Below, one piece after another: positions 23,581-35,760 of a stretch of DNA of 64,000 bases. A model generated the notes under the pieces. That model saw only the letters and a list, made by a program, of their open reading frames with translations, made no database searches and had not been told where the DNA came from. The stretch is from Heterobilharzia americana (Eukaryota; Platyhelminthes; Trematoda; Strigeidida; Schistosomatidae), in the NCBI GenBank assembly GCA_944470555.2, contig OX104130.1, forward strand, positions 1 through 64,000, written 5' to 3'. Each line of letters opens with the position of its first letter. The first letter of the stretch is position 1. The position numbers were made by a program, and so were the translations under genes.

Positions 23581-24179
23581 TCTAGGAGATATATATATAT
23601 AGAGAGAGAATGTAGACAGTCTTGGACAATAGCTCTTTGATGAAAAATGAATTACACACTTTGTTCAGATAAACATCTAATTACACTAACGAATAATTTG
23701 CATCGCCTTCCGTCATCTCATCGTCAGCTGATCTCGACTCATTTTGTTTCCTCTTATTCAACCTCATTACATAACACTCATCTCCATATAGTACCAAAAG
23801 ATTGAAGTTCTCTTTCTCGAATGGGGTGGGACACAGAGGTTAGCGGAATCGAAAAGAGGAAAGTCGGTGATATAAACCTTTTGTGAGCGATTATGATTTG
23901 TTGACACATAATTCACTTGCCCACGTTAGAATCAAACTGCTTCCCAGAGAATTATGGAATACTTTACAAAACAATAGACATCAGTAGTTGTATACCACCC
24001 ATACTGAGTAGCACTGCTCGCTAACCAGATCTGGGTGTTCTACATATGGGACGATTGTTTCGTTCGTTTAGAGTGGGTCACATCAGTACTGCAAGCAGAT
24101 TGATTCAGTTTGGACAGTAGAATTCCGGCTGGATGCTTAAACGACTGGTCTTACAGTGGTTTTGCAGACTTTCATTGTT
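23581..24179. other. No recognisable feature
   Basis: A short TATATA and GAGAGA stretch at 23587-23609. Otherwise nothing recognised. Confidence 0.4.
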
Positions 24180-24300
24180 GATACGAAGTAGATGTTGAAC
24201 CTGAAATCAAAATCTAGGTAGCGGGAGGATTGGAACCAGCGACCTCTGAGTTTCCAGTTGGATGCTCTGCCAAATGAACTACAAGATGCAGCTACCACTG
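24180..24300 (-). repeat. Family D tRNA-headed SINE-like copy
   Basis: On the minus strand a tRNA-like head with D-arm (TAGTTCATTTGGCAGAGC) and T-arm (GGTCGCTGGTTCCAATCC), followed by TAGATTTTGATTTCAGGTTC. The head looks like a tRNA, but it is joined directly to a SINE body and the acceptor stem does not close. No hammerhead boxes follow. Confidence 0.65.
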
Positions 24301-25109
24301 AACACACCTTAGTTTCGCCCACTTGATATATGAATCCTTGACGCCTGAACACAGCAGAAGCTCTGACAATCCAGCGCTACAAATCTGCTCTTTGTGTTCA
24401 AAAACGATACACTCAATCTCTAATTTTCCCTTGGTCGTAATCTCCTCAAGACAGTTTATTGATTTCTGTGTTTATTTACAATAACTCTACAAGCAGCTTT
24501 GATGACTCTGGTTTGACCTTCCAGATGCTATCACCCTGTTACTTTATTGACCACTTTCGATGACTTTGTGTTGACCTATTAGATATTAATGGTATATATA
24601 TTTTGTTGTAACTATGTTTACGATGCACAGATTTTGAAAACGACTCGTCGGAATGAAACTGTTATCGTTGGATTGCCTTTTATTAATTCACATAACTGTT
24701 TGTTCATTGGAATTACACTGGCTATCCAGATAGTTCTTATGGTACCAACTGAAATCGAGATGAACTGAAGAGGAGAGGCAGGCGACAGTGAGACTATGTG
24801 AAGTCTGCGGTTGACAGACATGTATTATTCAGCTGGTCGGACAACCAGTTTGAATACACTGAAGCGACAGTAAGGCGCCGAAAATTCACATGGCAGACAG
24901 AGTCCATGCGGAAAGTGGATAACACAGCCGACTGCCTCCAACCAATTGACTCGTATCAAAGTGCACCGCTATTATGAATCTCCTAGCTTGGTGGTTACAC
25001 TGTAAGGATTGCCGACAGAATTCGGTTACCACTCAGGACTAAAGAATATCAAATCGGTTGACCTCCAGTAACCAATCAATGTTCCTAATCCAGCCCCACA
25101 GGAAGCCAC
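24301..25109. other. No recognisable feature
   Basis: No motif-bearing ORF or repeat seen. Confidence 0.4.
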
Positions 25110-25265
25110 TGGCAGCCGAAATGGTTCAGTGATAGCGTCGTTGTCTGGGACACTGGCTGGCGTGGGTTCGGACCTCACACGAGACGTTATTTCTGTCGAG
25201 GCTGCAGATACGTATTGCTTACTGATGAGTGTCAGCAATCATGAAACCTTGTTTCGAAGGTTCAC
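25110..25265 (+). repeat. Family C SINE-like copy, plus strand
   Basis: tRNA-like head: A-box region ATGGTTCAGTGATAGCG (from 25119) and B box GGGTTCGGACCTC (from 25163). Then the linker TCGAGGCTGCAGATAC and the module: intact CTGATGA (25222-25228), GTGTCAGCAATCAT, then intact GAAAC followed by CTTGTTTC. Both hammerhead core boxes are preserved. Stem II is degraded relative to the GTGC/GCAC stem of the copy at 38880. Confidence 0.65.
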
Positions 25266-26075
25266 GCCGATTTTCGAAGTAAGACATGTTAAGATTCACC
25301 TGTTTAATATCCATTCCTAACTCGAAATGCTATTGTCTTCCCTTCCGAATGTGTATGTACTAGTCGACTGTTATCACTACTTCAAGTGTTTTTTTGATGT
25401 TGTGTTGTATACTACTGATAAGCATCCCTATAAGTTGTATTCAATATGGGTGAGTGGATATAATAAGTTTACGACGTCTATTTCACTAGAAAAATAACTT
25501 TAGTTAAAGTTAATGAATTCATTCGGTATCTGTTGGATCATTTTAGTAATTAATTTATCAGAATCCATCACATCAAGAAAATCAGTAATAAAACTAAAGG
25601 CGATCAAGATAAAGCAAAAACTAGAGAAATCAGATGACAGTTATTCCTATATTTCTCATTAACATATGTCAACTGAAGATATGAATGACAACAGTTATTT
25701 CAACTATACACTAATCCAACAGAATCACTGATATCAAATTAGTGCGTGAAGTAGATGATGGAGAATATTTTTAGTCCACGATGATCATTTTAATGATGTT
25801 GTGTTCTCTGAGCAGGATGGTTTAATCGTGGAGCTTTCCTTGTCATTCAGAAGTAGTGAGCTATAAGGTTTTCTCCGCATTTTATTTAGTAGCTTATCCT
25901 GATGGCTTTTTATGTCATTGGTTGTTTCTTTCGATGTCTTGTCATTGTCTCCATATTTTATTTTAATTGGTTGTCCTGATGAGCTGAAATTTAACTATTT
26001 TGTTGTTTCTTACTGGTTGATAGGTTGGCTCAGTATCAATGTGAAGCAGATGCTACTTGGATTTTGGTTTTTGGT
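25266..26075. other. No recognisable feature
   Basis: Includes the start of a 101-codon plus ORF (25912-26217) that runs into the family D copy. It has no motif and is not believed. Confidence 0.4.
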
Positions 26076-26187
26076 GACTGAAGGAATAATGTCAAAATCT
26101 GAGTCGGGCGGAATTCAAAGTAATGGTCTCCAATTTCTTGACCCGGTTCTCTACCAACTGAGCTATGAGACCCAACTGCTGCTACTG
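26076..26187 (-). repeat. Family D tRNA-headed SINE-like copy
   Basis: On the minus strand the head reads CATAGCTCAGTTGGTAGAG (a strong tRNA D-arm and A box), GAACCGGGTC, then a decayed T-arm, followed by the family D body (CTCAGATTTTGACATTA). A pseudo-tRNA rather than a gene. Confidence 0.65.
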
Positions 26188-26455
26188 ACCAGATCTGATT
26201 TTCATTTCATTCACTAGGGCTTTTTTCCACTCGTTTCACATTACAACTCTCTGCTCTCTCGCTTTTTCTCTGTCTAGCAGAGTAATAAATATATGAATGC
26301 TATTTTTTATATATTGTATACTGATGAATAAAATCTCTATAACTAATATTCATTATGATGGTTGGATATTCTACTTTGTAGACGGTTATTTCATTTTCAT
26401 AATAACTTTTAACGAAAATGTATTCATTCATTGCTTAATTAGGAATGACATCAGT

Positions 26456-26553
26456 TACTGGGGTGTAGGCACATTTAGCCGACGAGTGAGTCCTAAATAG
26501 TAAGAAACGCGCATCCTGGATTCCACTGCTAGCCACCACCAAGCGAATTGTGA
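26456..26553 (+). ncRNA. Family A hammerhead remnant without a tRNA head
   Basis: Starts in the spacer (TTACTGGGGTGTAGG), then the ribozyme at 26471-26527: CATTTAG, CCGACGA, GTGAGTCCTAAATAGTAA, GAAAC, GCGCATC, CTGGATTCC, followed by the common end CACTGCTAGCCACCACCAAGC. The first core box has one change (CTGACGA to CCGACGA) plus a small insertion, GAAAC is intact, and the cleavage triplet is ATC, which fits the NUH rule. Confidence 0.8.
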
Positions 26554-26950
26554 CGTGAAATATTTTGCATAGGTGGCATCTTTATGTATCATACCTGTCG
26601 ATTTTTTATTCCTCGCTTAGATGTAATTAATCTCCAGTGGAACCACATTGTACTGGTTTAAATCCTGTTCCACCAGAAAGGTTTGGCCTGTCAGGTAGTA
26701 GTATCACTAACCGTTGCTGAAGTTGCTAGAAGTGTTTCAATTCAGAACGAATTCTTTTTCTTGCTATGCTCAAACATAGGAGGGGGTTTTTGAAGATACT
26801 AAAATATGTATCAGCATTTGTGAATAAACTTTCCATGTATATACCAAACTCTCCATAATTTCCACATCAAAGCAGTGATAAATGGTATGCATTTGCTTCT
26901 CTGAAGGTATCGGCAAATAAATTATTTTCGTGTTAATTGTTGATTTATTT

Positions 26951-27190
26951 GTAATTTTTTGTCGCTATGTTGGATCAAATTAACTGACCTCAATTAGCAA
27001 ATACGTACTCCTATGCGGACGCCTCAAAACTGCGACCCAGTGGGGAGTGACGTTGTTTCCACTTAGTTTTGAATCTCGTACCTATCACTTAAAACATCAG
27101 TGGTGTCCATTGGGCCACTGAAGCACGATGGCCCCTTCTTTATACAAAGGCTTTTAGTTGTTATTATTTCTCATGTACTTGGTATTCTCC
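26951..27190 (-). repeat. Family A copy with ribozyme deleted
   Basis: Unit flank (ATGCGGACGCCTC, 27014-27026) is joined directly to the post-ribozyme spacer (GACCCAGTGGGGAGTGACGTTG), so the hammerhead is missing. The B-box and A-box complements follow (GAATCTCGTACC, TCCATTGGGCCACTG), then the flank TTGTTATTATTTCTCATGTACTTG. Confidence 0.75.
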
Positions 27191-27544
27191 TTTGTTATTA
27201 TTTTTATTTTTAGGTGAATGAGAATCTTATTTTTAAGGTAGTATTCATTGCAAACCGACTGTCATCGGTAGGAAAATCGGTGGGAACCTGAACAGTACTT
27301 GCTTCATCATACTCTTGCGCGACTACCCACAACCCTAGCAAAGATCGATTGATGAGCTCCATGTTCTACGGTGAGCGCGTTAACCATTCACCCACTGCAT
27401 AGGAATTCAGTGGTCCATGACCACCATCCAAAGTGTTCAGTTAGCGTAAGTTTCACTACGGACTGATCTACCTCACAGGTCACAGCTAATCATCATATCT
27501 TCTTGAAATCTATCTCAAAGCATGTCACTAAGCTGATACAAACT

Positions 27545-27640
27545 GAACAACTTACCGGAGGTCACTAGTTCGATTCCCGCCAAGGTTAAAGTTTTTATTT
27601 TACTTTCAATCATCATCCATTATCAGTATATACGGATGAG
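27545..27640 (+). repeat. Family D SINE-like fragment
   Basis: T-arm (GGTCACTAGTTCGATTCCCGCC, 27561-27582) followed by the family D body (TTTATTTTACTTTCAATCATCATCC). The D-arm side is degraded. Confidence 0.6.
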
Positions 27641-27831
27641 TGAGATCTCAGTTGGTTTGAAGGGTGAAATGCGTGACTCATTGTTTGAATGGAGTGAAGT
27701 GAGTGTATCAGACTGACTGGACAAGAACATTCTTGACCAATCAGGTGCAAGGTCGGCAGTTAGACTAATTGGACATAATCACGTACCAAAGACAATTCCA
27801 ACCATGAGAAGGTCAAAGCATCGAGTAAGGA

Positions 27832-28090
27832 TGTTTTGTCTGAGTTGGGGCTCACTCACTTGTGCCTCAGTTAATGATAGTGTTGTGGCCGCAGTTCAAA
27901 CTAAGCACCATCACTCTAAACACAAGAGTGATATCCACTAGGCCACTAAGGTTCGTTAGCCACCTCTTCTACAACGGATATCAATTGTTATTATTTACTG
28001 ATACTTGTATTCTCCTACTGATTTACTGAACTGACTAGCTCGACATATGTTGGCAAATGGACTCCACTACCGATTCCTCGAAACTGTCCA
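27832..28090 (-). repeat. Family A copy, minus, near-complete unit
   Basis: Ribozyme remnant at 27832-27870 (only CTCACTC and GTTTTGTCTGAGTTGG recall stem II and the core), degraded head, A-box complement (ATATCCACTAGGCCACTAAGG, 27933-27953). Then the common flank ACAACGGATATCAATTGTTATTATTTACTGATACTTGTA and the next part of the unit (GTTGGCAAATGGACTCC). Confidence 0.65.
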
Positions 28091-28454
28091 ACTACTTATT
28101 AGGTTACAGTTTATTTATTCATAATGGTGTTCATTACTTGTTCTAATTTCTTTATACCTTCCGTCTCCATTTGTTTGTCAAATTTCTGAAGGTAATCACA
28201 TTCGCCTGACGCTACTGGTGGGTTGTATTTGTCTTACGCCGTGATAGTTACTTTATTGTAAAGGCCACTTTTTCGAGTTCTCCTATGTAACTCTGAACTT
28301 TCGACTTACAAATGTTGAAAGTTTATGTGAATGGTTTCACGCGTTGACGTTGATCAACACGTACTTAGAGGTAGTTTGCATCTTTTCGGGTAAAAAGTTG
28401 TCCGTAATTTGGTTGGTGGTGTTTAGCTGTGATGGCCATGGCCGAGCGTTTCAA

Positions 28455-28685
28455 CTTATCTTGGGCTCCAGTAGCGAGTGATGTTGTTCTCACTGAGACT
28501 CGAACCCAGTGGCCATCGGTTTAGATGCTTAAGCGCTAACCACAAGACCACTGGAGCACTACAGTCAAATTATCTGGTTTTACTAATTACCTTTCGTTAC
28601 ACCTACGATGTATAATGAGTGGTTAGTACTGAAAATAGAGGGAGGTGTTTTGTCCAATTTGAGACTCACCAGCCTCATTTACCAG
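28455..28685 (-). repeat. Family A fragments (head, plus separate ribozyme relic)
   Basis: 28455-28560 carries the spacer, a perfect B-box complement (GAGACTCGAACCCAGT, 28496-28511) and an A-box complement. A second relic at about 28640-28685 has GTTTTGTCCAATTTGAGACTCACCAG, the complement of the ribozyme from the first core box to GAAAC, with both boxes mutated. Confidence 0.55.
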
Positions 28686-29213
28686 TCTCCTAGTGGGTGA
28701 AGCTGACACAACTGAGACGTTTGTGTCAGTGCATGCATAGTACTTCGTTTCTCCCGCTTCATTTTCTATTAGGATCTTCTGTTTCGCCAACATTCTGTAT
28801 TGAACAATTGTAGATTAATTTGCTTGCTGTAGTGACCATAACACAACTCTGTGGTTCATTGAAGTCTTGGCTTTTGAGCAGTGAAGTTCAGAACTGAGGT
28901 CTACGTTCGAACCCAGGGTCCACGGATTTAAATACTGATACCATCATCACTTTACCTGTGGGAAAATGTTTCCTAGGATCGACCCATTTCAAAGTGGTAT
29001 CCAGCTGTCATAAGCACAAACTACAGCACGATTTAATAGCGTGGTAGTATAAGACAATTGTTTAGCCTTTATTAAGGGATTCTGCAACAGCTATTGATCC
29101 CTATAATGTCACCTATCACGGTGAGCCGGCTACCATTTAACCACTGAATCGGGATTTGAATGGTTTCAGTTCAAGGATGATCAATTCGTAGTCATTTGTA
29201 GACTGAATAGTCT

Positions 29214-29335
29214 ACATTGACATTTCAAACAGCTGAGTAATTTTTTTTAACTATCCAACCAATTCTAGTGTCATTAGGGTTCCCATTGGAAACCAATCAG
29301 CCAAGATCATAAGGTGTGACTTCTGACACAAAAGT
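29214..29335 (+). repeat. Single arm of foldback family E
   Basis: Matches the left arm at 11350-11484: CATTGACATTTC, CAGCTGAGTAA, CAACCAATTCTAGTGTC, CCATTGGAAACC, AAGGTGTGACTTCTGACAC. The mirrored arm is not found nearby. Sequence at about 29460-29530 also resembles the DNA just before the element at 11220-11290. Confidence 0.6.
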
Positions 29336-30285
29336 CCTATGAAAAAGCAAGATATCTTACTACTCAACGACTTCATTGGTTAGAAACCAAGCAGAAACCA
29401 TACAGAAAACACAGAAACTGATCTAAAGTATCTCCCCACCCATTTCGCCCTTTCTGGGACAGAGCTCATCAGCTGCGGTGTACCCAAAGACATTTGACTC
29501 ACGGAGCCGAATCGTTCAGATCGCATCGGCATGATTGGTTACTAACTACTCCGGCTGTTCAGTAATATACAGTTCGTTGGTTTTGGTTTCATTTCCTCTT
29601 TTTCTGTTTGGCAACCAGCTTGAATTTGGAGCCGTCTAATTTTCCCACAAAATATAAATCAGATAGCATTTCCCCTTTCTAAGTTATTTTGATCATTTAA
29701 ATTGTATTCTCTATCAGAGTATAAAATTTGTACATTTAAAAAAGCATTGTGGTAGATAGCAATAACAAACTATTAGGCGTACAACTTAGATTGAATGACC
29801 ATTCCTGAAATACTCAACACAACATCAACTACCTTCAGTCACTCTTATCTATAAATATTAATCGTAATTCGTGTGTAATTATACTACAAGAAACATGACC
29901 TCATAATCTATCGCAAGTAAATCGTATTTTACTTATAATGAATTGAATTTTTCCGAAGAACATTTGTTTGGTCATGTTGACCGCAAAGAAAATCATACCT
30001 TGAACGCATTGCATCACGAAGGGGATAATCTTAGGCATAACTGAGGCTCTACTTTTCCCATTAAATAATTACAGTATTTTGCCTACTCTTCTTTACCATC
30101 CACTGTTAATCTCTGCTGGTCTGCCAATAAATAGACTAAATAATTTTGCTTAGTCGCATAACTTTGTTATGAATATGAACAATAAATTATGGTGGAAACG
30201 TTATCCAGTAAATGATACTGTTTCCCTGTGTGACATTTCTAGTCAACAATCACAAACTTCTAGTAATGGATTACTATTTTTTTAG
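29336..30285. other. No gene recognised
   Basis: Contains the short similarity to 11220-11290 noted for family E near 29460-29530. Otherwise AT-rich and unassigned. Confidence 0.4.
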
Positions 30286-30645
30286 TATATTGCAATTCTG
30301 CGTTATACTAGTTCGAACCGTTGGACCTCTGATGGCTTTTGGGCTCCTATGTGGATGCCTTACTATTGCCTGAATATTTACTATGATAACTTGCTTGGTT
30401 ATGATCAACAGAGGAATCCAGGAGGTGCGCTCCATCCTACTTAGGACTCGTCAGCTGAACGTACTGGCATCCCAGTGAATGATGTGGTCCCCACTGAGAC
30501 TCGAACTTCGTACCCAATCGAGTTAATCACCAAGGCGTTATCCATTAGGCCACTGAGGCAAGACAGCCACCTTTTTGCAACAGATATTAGTTGGTACTAT
30601 TTTTTGATATACTTGTAATTCTCTGTTGTTATACTGGATAGAATC
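30286..30645 (-). repeat. Family A (Smα-like) full monomer, minus strand
   Basis: A complete unit, because the same flank occurs at both ends: TTGCAATTCTGCGTTATACT at 30290 and TTGTAATTCTCTGTTGTTATACT at 30613. The 323 bp spacing agrees with my memory of a roughly 335 bp Smα satellite unit. Inside, on the minus strand, are the A box (near 30550), the B box (near 30505) and the ribozyme. Confidence 0.85.
30414..30460 (-). ncRNA. Family A hammerhead ribozyme, near-intact fold
   Basis: On the minus strand: CAG, intact core CTGACGA, stem II TCCTAAGTAGGA (self-complementary), then GGAGC where GAAAC is expected, GCACCTC and CTGGATTC. Stem I (CAG/CTG) and stem II are good. The second core box has two substitutions and the cleavage triplet is CTC, so it is unlikely to cleave. 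Confidence 0.75.
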
Positions 30646-30651
30646 GTGCAA

Positions 30652-30820
30652 CAGTGGCCTAGTAGATAACGGTTTGGGATTTGAGGCGGTGGATGCTGTT
30701 TTTCAGTCTCAGTAGGAACAACATCAGTCACTGGGGTGCAGGTACATTTAGCTGGCTGGTCTCAAATAGAGGGAGACGAGCGTCCTGGATTACTCTGTTA
30801 ATCATAACCATGTAAATTAT
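30652..30820 (+). repeat. Family A copy, plus, head-to-head with the preceding unit
   Basis: A box TGGCCTAGTAGATAACGG (from 30656), a degraded B box (TTTCAGTCTC), spacer ACATCAGTCACTGGGGTGCAGG, ribozyme 30742-30795: CATTTAG, CTGGCTG, TCTCAAATAGAGGGAGACG, GCGTC, CTGGATT. Cleavage triplet GTC is present; both core boxes are mutated. Confidence 0.8.
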
Positions 30821-30835
30821 CTCAATAATGTATTA

Positions 30836-33569
30836 ATTAATTTCACTCGACATCCTTCAGTTATTTCCGAAATATTGGTTATAGAGAAATGAATGAGAGG
30901 TCAATCAACAGCTCTTGAATGGAGCTATGCAGCATTGTTACTAAACAGGTCACAGGTAGAATGACTTTTAAAAAAGCAAACAAAAAATGCTACCAATGAC
31001 ATGTATATGAAGAGATTCATGTTTTCCGCTTTCCAAAGTTGTCAGTAGGGTAAGTGGTGCACCGCTTCTGGACCAAGTTATTAACATTTTCCATCGTGCA
31101 GGCAACTTGTTACTCTCATCATACCCTCAGCTGTCTTCTTGTGTCTTTTTCAGGATGTGTAGTAAGTGATTACTTAAACTTATATATTCAGTACTAAAGC
31201 TAATTACATAAATGCACCTATACCTTGAGTGAAATAAGGTGTTGTGAAACTCGGATCTTGTAGGTTCAGACAAATCGGCTCTACGAGTTGAATCAGTTTC
31301 ATACACCACTACTAAGGGGGACACGGCCAATCAGTCTTCGATAGCCCCGTTTCGACCAGTGAGAACTGTTGATTGATGTGAAACTACTCATATCAGTTAG
31401 TCAGTAGTACATTTCGCCAACTGTCTCATCTAGCATGCACCTTACATGAAAAAAAGTGTTACAACAGAACTCACTTAACAACTTAGTAACATTAACTAAT
31501 AGGCCGTTTCATGCTTAGTTTTCCTTGTTACTAATCTTCTTTACATAATTTCAAATCCTACGATTAACCCCAATGGAAATGTTTTAAAGATGTACATGTT
31601 CGTTGAAATCTTAGTGACTGACTGACAGTCCCAAATTGTATCCAATATGCACACAGTCTTTTACAGGATAAAGTAGTTCTCAATTATTTTTTTGGTGTCG
31701 AATTTTGTAAAAATGAAGAAAAATAACTGTAATCCACTGAAAGATGTGATTGGTTAATTTAGTATCAAGTATGGAGTGAGTAGATCAAATGTTATGTTGA
31801 TGTGTAATTGTTACCATATCTGTATTGTGTTTGTATGTCTGCGTGCTCTCGTATGTGTTCTCAACTGCATCGCAAACCCTCTGAATATATATGTAAAGCA
31901 GGGTTAAAGCGTAGGCTTTTTTCCCAACAAAAAAGTAGTGACAGTATAAATTCGAAAGCGAAAATTACAAATTTCGCCTCGATTATTAATCTATTCAAAG
32001 AAGCAGAGAGTTGAAAGGCAGCATTCAAATCATTTACACATTTATTTTCATAATTATCTACTTATAAGACATCTGGAAAGAATATTAAATCATCAGTTGA
32101 AAATCAGTCGTGAATCGCCGCCAGGATCTACTTCAAGTAAGTAGTGATAAGATGTGTTTCTACTTATTCACCTGTTTGCGAGTAGTATGTTAACGCCGGA
32201 TTAATATTTGTTATTTAAAAGTGTACTGTAAATAAACAGCAATCAGATAGTAAATGGAGGCGTTGTGTTTATAGTTTGGTGTTTTTTGGAATTTGAGGCC
32301 ATTTCCAGTAGGTTTCATCATCACTATGGGTCAGTGCCCATTTGTCTGTGGACTGACATTTGATGGTTGGTGTGCCATGCTTCTGGAAGCGCTCCGGCAG
32401 TTTCTTAAGACTGCTTATTGTTTTTCAAATTTCCGCATAGTCTCTATCGAAGTTCGCCTTATGCTCATCTATATGTTTCCATATGCCATGTCATGTGACT
32501 GGAAGTCTGTGGCCTATATTCGATGCCGACTAGTTGACATAGGGACGTCATTTTGTCTACTTTGCATACTGGAACCTTTAGTTTGGTTGGCTTATGTTCC
32601 ATACTGTTACTGAATAGCTGAAGTAAACGCATGATGGTTCTTAAAACATGTTTTTAATACATGGTAAAATGACTCGTTTTGTCGGTCGAGGTAATTTCTT
32701 ATGTGTGATCCGTTGATGAGCATTACTTGATGAAGTTTATTGAACGGTCATTGACTGTGAACACCACTGTACTGCATCTGACCAAATCAATCAGTGCGTG
32801 AAATATAAAAGCAGGGTAAGAACAAGAAATTTTATCAACTTTCTCGAGATGAGCATCGTTTACTTTCATTTTCTTGAATGTAAGAGGGAAATGTCTGTAA
32901 GAGGAGGGTGATTCCAAGAGACTTTCACTCGAACTGGAACTGACTGAAGACAGAGATTTCATGTACTGGCTTGGGATACCTGAGGATTTTGTCTTCAGAC
33001 CAAAGTAACATTTTCTAGTTCGAAAATGAAGGTGACTAATTTTAATACCCCAAAACTAAGTTGGAGATAAACATTTTTGGTCAGACTATTGTGTCGAACC
33101 TACTTAACAAACCAATTTGGTCAATGGATTGTGTCTAATGACTGTGAGGTCAAATCCTGCTGGTCAAACTACACAATCGGGATCACTTAGGGTAGCACAG
33201 TATAGAAATCTGGCAAACACAGATTAGTAGACTGTGATAGGATTTAGAAAAACCAGAAAAGAGCGCATCCATAGTCATGCACGCCGTCTGACAAAATCGA
33301 ACAATACCATAGTTAGGTGATGAGAATGGGATTTATAACTGAAGTTTTGTTTATCAAATCGACGCTTGGCATATGTAGTAGCAATGACATAACATCAACT
33401 CCGGTTATGTGGAAAATTTTATCACCAATTAAATCAAAGAAGAAGGTATGATAACATCTTGAACTGGTTATGCGAACTATATTGTGCTCGAAACATCACC
33501 CAGTAAATAATACTGTTTCACTGTGTGTAGAGTATATAAAACAGGCATCTACTTTTCAAACTCGAAACG
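30836..33569. other. Long stretch without a supported feature
   Basis: Small ORFs only, including 106 codons at 32293-32613 with hydrophobic, cysteine-rich content and no recognised motif. No repeat family member seen. Confidence 0.4.
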
Positions 33570-34030
33570 TGTAAAAGTTGCTAACTGATAATTATCATCT
33601 ACAGTTCATTAAAAAATTTGTAAGAACGCATAAGAAAAGAAATAATAACAATTATACGAGTAGAGAGGAGTTTATAGCCTGTTGTACTGTGTTACAATAT
33701 GAAGAAGGTACATTAGAAACCTTCCTTAGGGTTCTCACCAAGGCTGGAATTAAAGGTGGGCATTTAATAAACCTACAAACTCACGCACAGATAAGCTTTG
33801 TCGACTTAACGACCCAATAGATCCAATTAAGGGAAATAATCTAATACCGAATTTCATTCAATGTCTGTCAGGTCAAATACACAGCTCACACTAGCCGGTT
33901 GGGGTCAGTTAGATTGCCGGAATGTAGGAATTCAAAGCAATTAGTTCCTTCTGTATAAACTTGAACAAAGCAACAAGAAGACTTAAATCGTCTCGACCGT
34001 GTAATATGTTACCATGCATCATATTTTCAA
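33570..34030 (+). mobile_element. Penelope-like element fragment (RT thumb to endonuclease)
   Basis: The plus ORF 33578-33820 reads NYHLQFIKKF (residues 5-14), YEEGTLETFLRVLTKAGIKG (41-60), then QTHAQIS. This matches the end of a PLE RT (N-G-Y-P-x-x-F-I then a region rich in L-x-K-x-G-I-K). In another frame near 33885-33950, TAHTSRLGSVRLPECRNS recalls the endonuclease segment after the YIG box. It looks like a different PLE lineage from that at 49.2 kb, whose thumb reads FKGD. Broken by frameshifts and stops. Confidence 0.6.
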
Positions 34031-34934
34031 CAAGCTGACCTCAATAAAAATCAATTCGAGCGAAAAACATACTGCATATAGAACTTGGTTTCAGAGCTGA
34101 ATTCATCAGGGGAGAAGTAATGTGATGTTAAATTGTTTTCAAACACATAAAAGTGGTTTAAACTCCTCCTATACCTAAGGACTGAACAAACGTAAGGATC
34201 TATTCCCAAACCCCTTTCTAGACAGGTGTAAAGCACGTAGATGTGTCTATCGTGTGACCACTCAAAAAGATATGTTTCATGACCAAAAAGCTTGGGAGTC
34301 TGCTACCAATGTTATGGGCGATTCAAGTGATTCAATTTCTTTCTGAAGCCTCTTTGAAATATGCTCTTGGGCCGTTACTTGCATGGATGTATGAGTCCAT
34401 CCTATCTATATGTTACCACATGCAGATTTGAATTGGGAGATGCCATAGGACTTGACGTTTCCGTTCATATGCTCTAAGGTTTTGGAAGAATATGCAGGCT
34501 TAGTCGAACCCTGGGTCCATAGTAAATCCTTCTAACGCCAGCGTTAAGTAAGTAAGTTGAGGATTGTTTTAAGAGTCGATTTGCACGTAAGACTTGTGAA
34601 GACATCTTTCTTCGGGACAAGGTAAAGAGCTAGTTCTCACGCTCTGGCTACTATGTGCCGGCTAATAAATTTAGCGAAATATAAAATGACAGACTCTAAT
34701 AGGATGAATAATCATTAAAAAAATCCTCACCATTTGCAATATACGCAGTGACACAGAACCACACAAACAATATGAAGGATAAAACCAGTGTATTTAAGTC
34801 TAGTGTTCAACTAAATGGAGAAAGAGATTGATTACTGAATCTTTTTTCATCATATCTACACGCAACATGTGTAACAGGAATGATGCAACATCTGTAATAG
34901 AGATTTGAAAAATTTTACTACTATAAACCACTTC
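34031..34934. other. No recognisable feature
   Basis: Nothing beyond short motif-free ORFs. Confidence 0.4.
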
Positions 34935-35760
34935 ACCTAATTGTGGAGTTTTATCAGCCCGAACGGGACGGCTGCTGACGAAAACTCAGCTCGGATACAG
35001 AAGCTCCATTTGGCATTTTCCAACCTATGTCATCTGTGGCGCCAGCTGGTTAGGTATCCGACTAGCTATCAGACGACAAATATACTGCGCCGCAGTTCGT
35101 CCTGTCTTGTTATATGGCTGTGAGACATGGCCGTTAGAAAGTAGACGGCATGAAGTAGTAACAGATTTTTTGATCACACATGTCTTAATGGCATTGCTGG
35201 CGTTTGGTGGAATCACCGTGTGCGCAATTTTTAAGTCAGGCTGATGGTACGAGGCAATGGAAGCAATTTGACTTATGAGGCTGTGAACTTTAGCTGACTG
35301 AGACGGTTTGAACGTGTAGTGCGCATACTGAGCCACTGCCTACCTAGACTTGGCATGCTAGCTAGGGGAAGTTGGATTACGTCGGAAGAGGGTTTGAAGT
35401 AGCCAGAGTATGGAGTAGAACCGGTCAATAAAGACTCTAACTGTTGATATGAGTCGTGTGGGGAGATGTAGACTACCGTAAGACGAAAGGAATAAGTGGG
35501 TGAGAACTCTTGGTGATATGGTTGAAAACCTGTCACAATAGCGTAGGTGTATTCACTCCCTGAAATCTTCTAAAGCTTGAATATTTGGACTAACCTTCAT
35601 CTTCAAAATGTTGTTTACTCTCTCACAATACTGTCTACTTTAATGTCAACTTTCTTCTATCCACTCTTTCTTTAAAAGCTACTTTGAATCGATGCACTTC
35701 TGTGTGCATGGTTTCATTTTGGTTCTCTCTAACTATCCTGACAACTACTGAAAACAATAG
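34935..35760 (+). mobile_element. RTE-type LINE 3' fragment, plus strand
   Basis: Plus-strand peptides in shifting frames: SFISPNGTAADENSARIQK (34941-35005), FSNLCHLWRQL, YCAAVRPVLLYGCETWPL (about 35080-35135), GRCRLP and RRCIHSLKSSKA (35465-35575). The 3' UTR continues (AATATTTGGACTAACC, TTGTTTACTCTCTCACAATACTGTC) and resembles that at 46130-46290. Same family and order as 8515-9270. The RT core is missing, so it is 5'-truncated and inactive. Confidence 0.8.

Noticed and set aside
25912..26217. 101-codon plus ORF as a host exon
   Set aside because: Its 3' third is antisense to a family D SINE head, and the rest is AT-driven hydrophobic residues.
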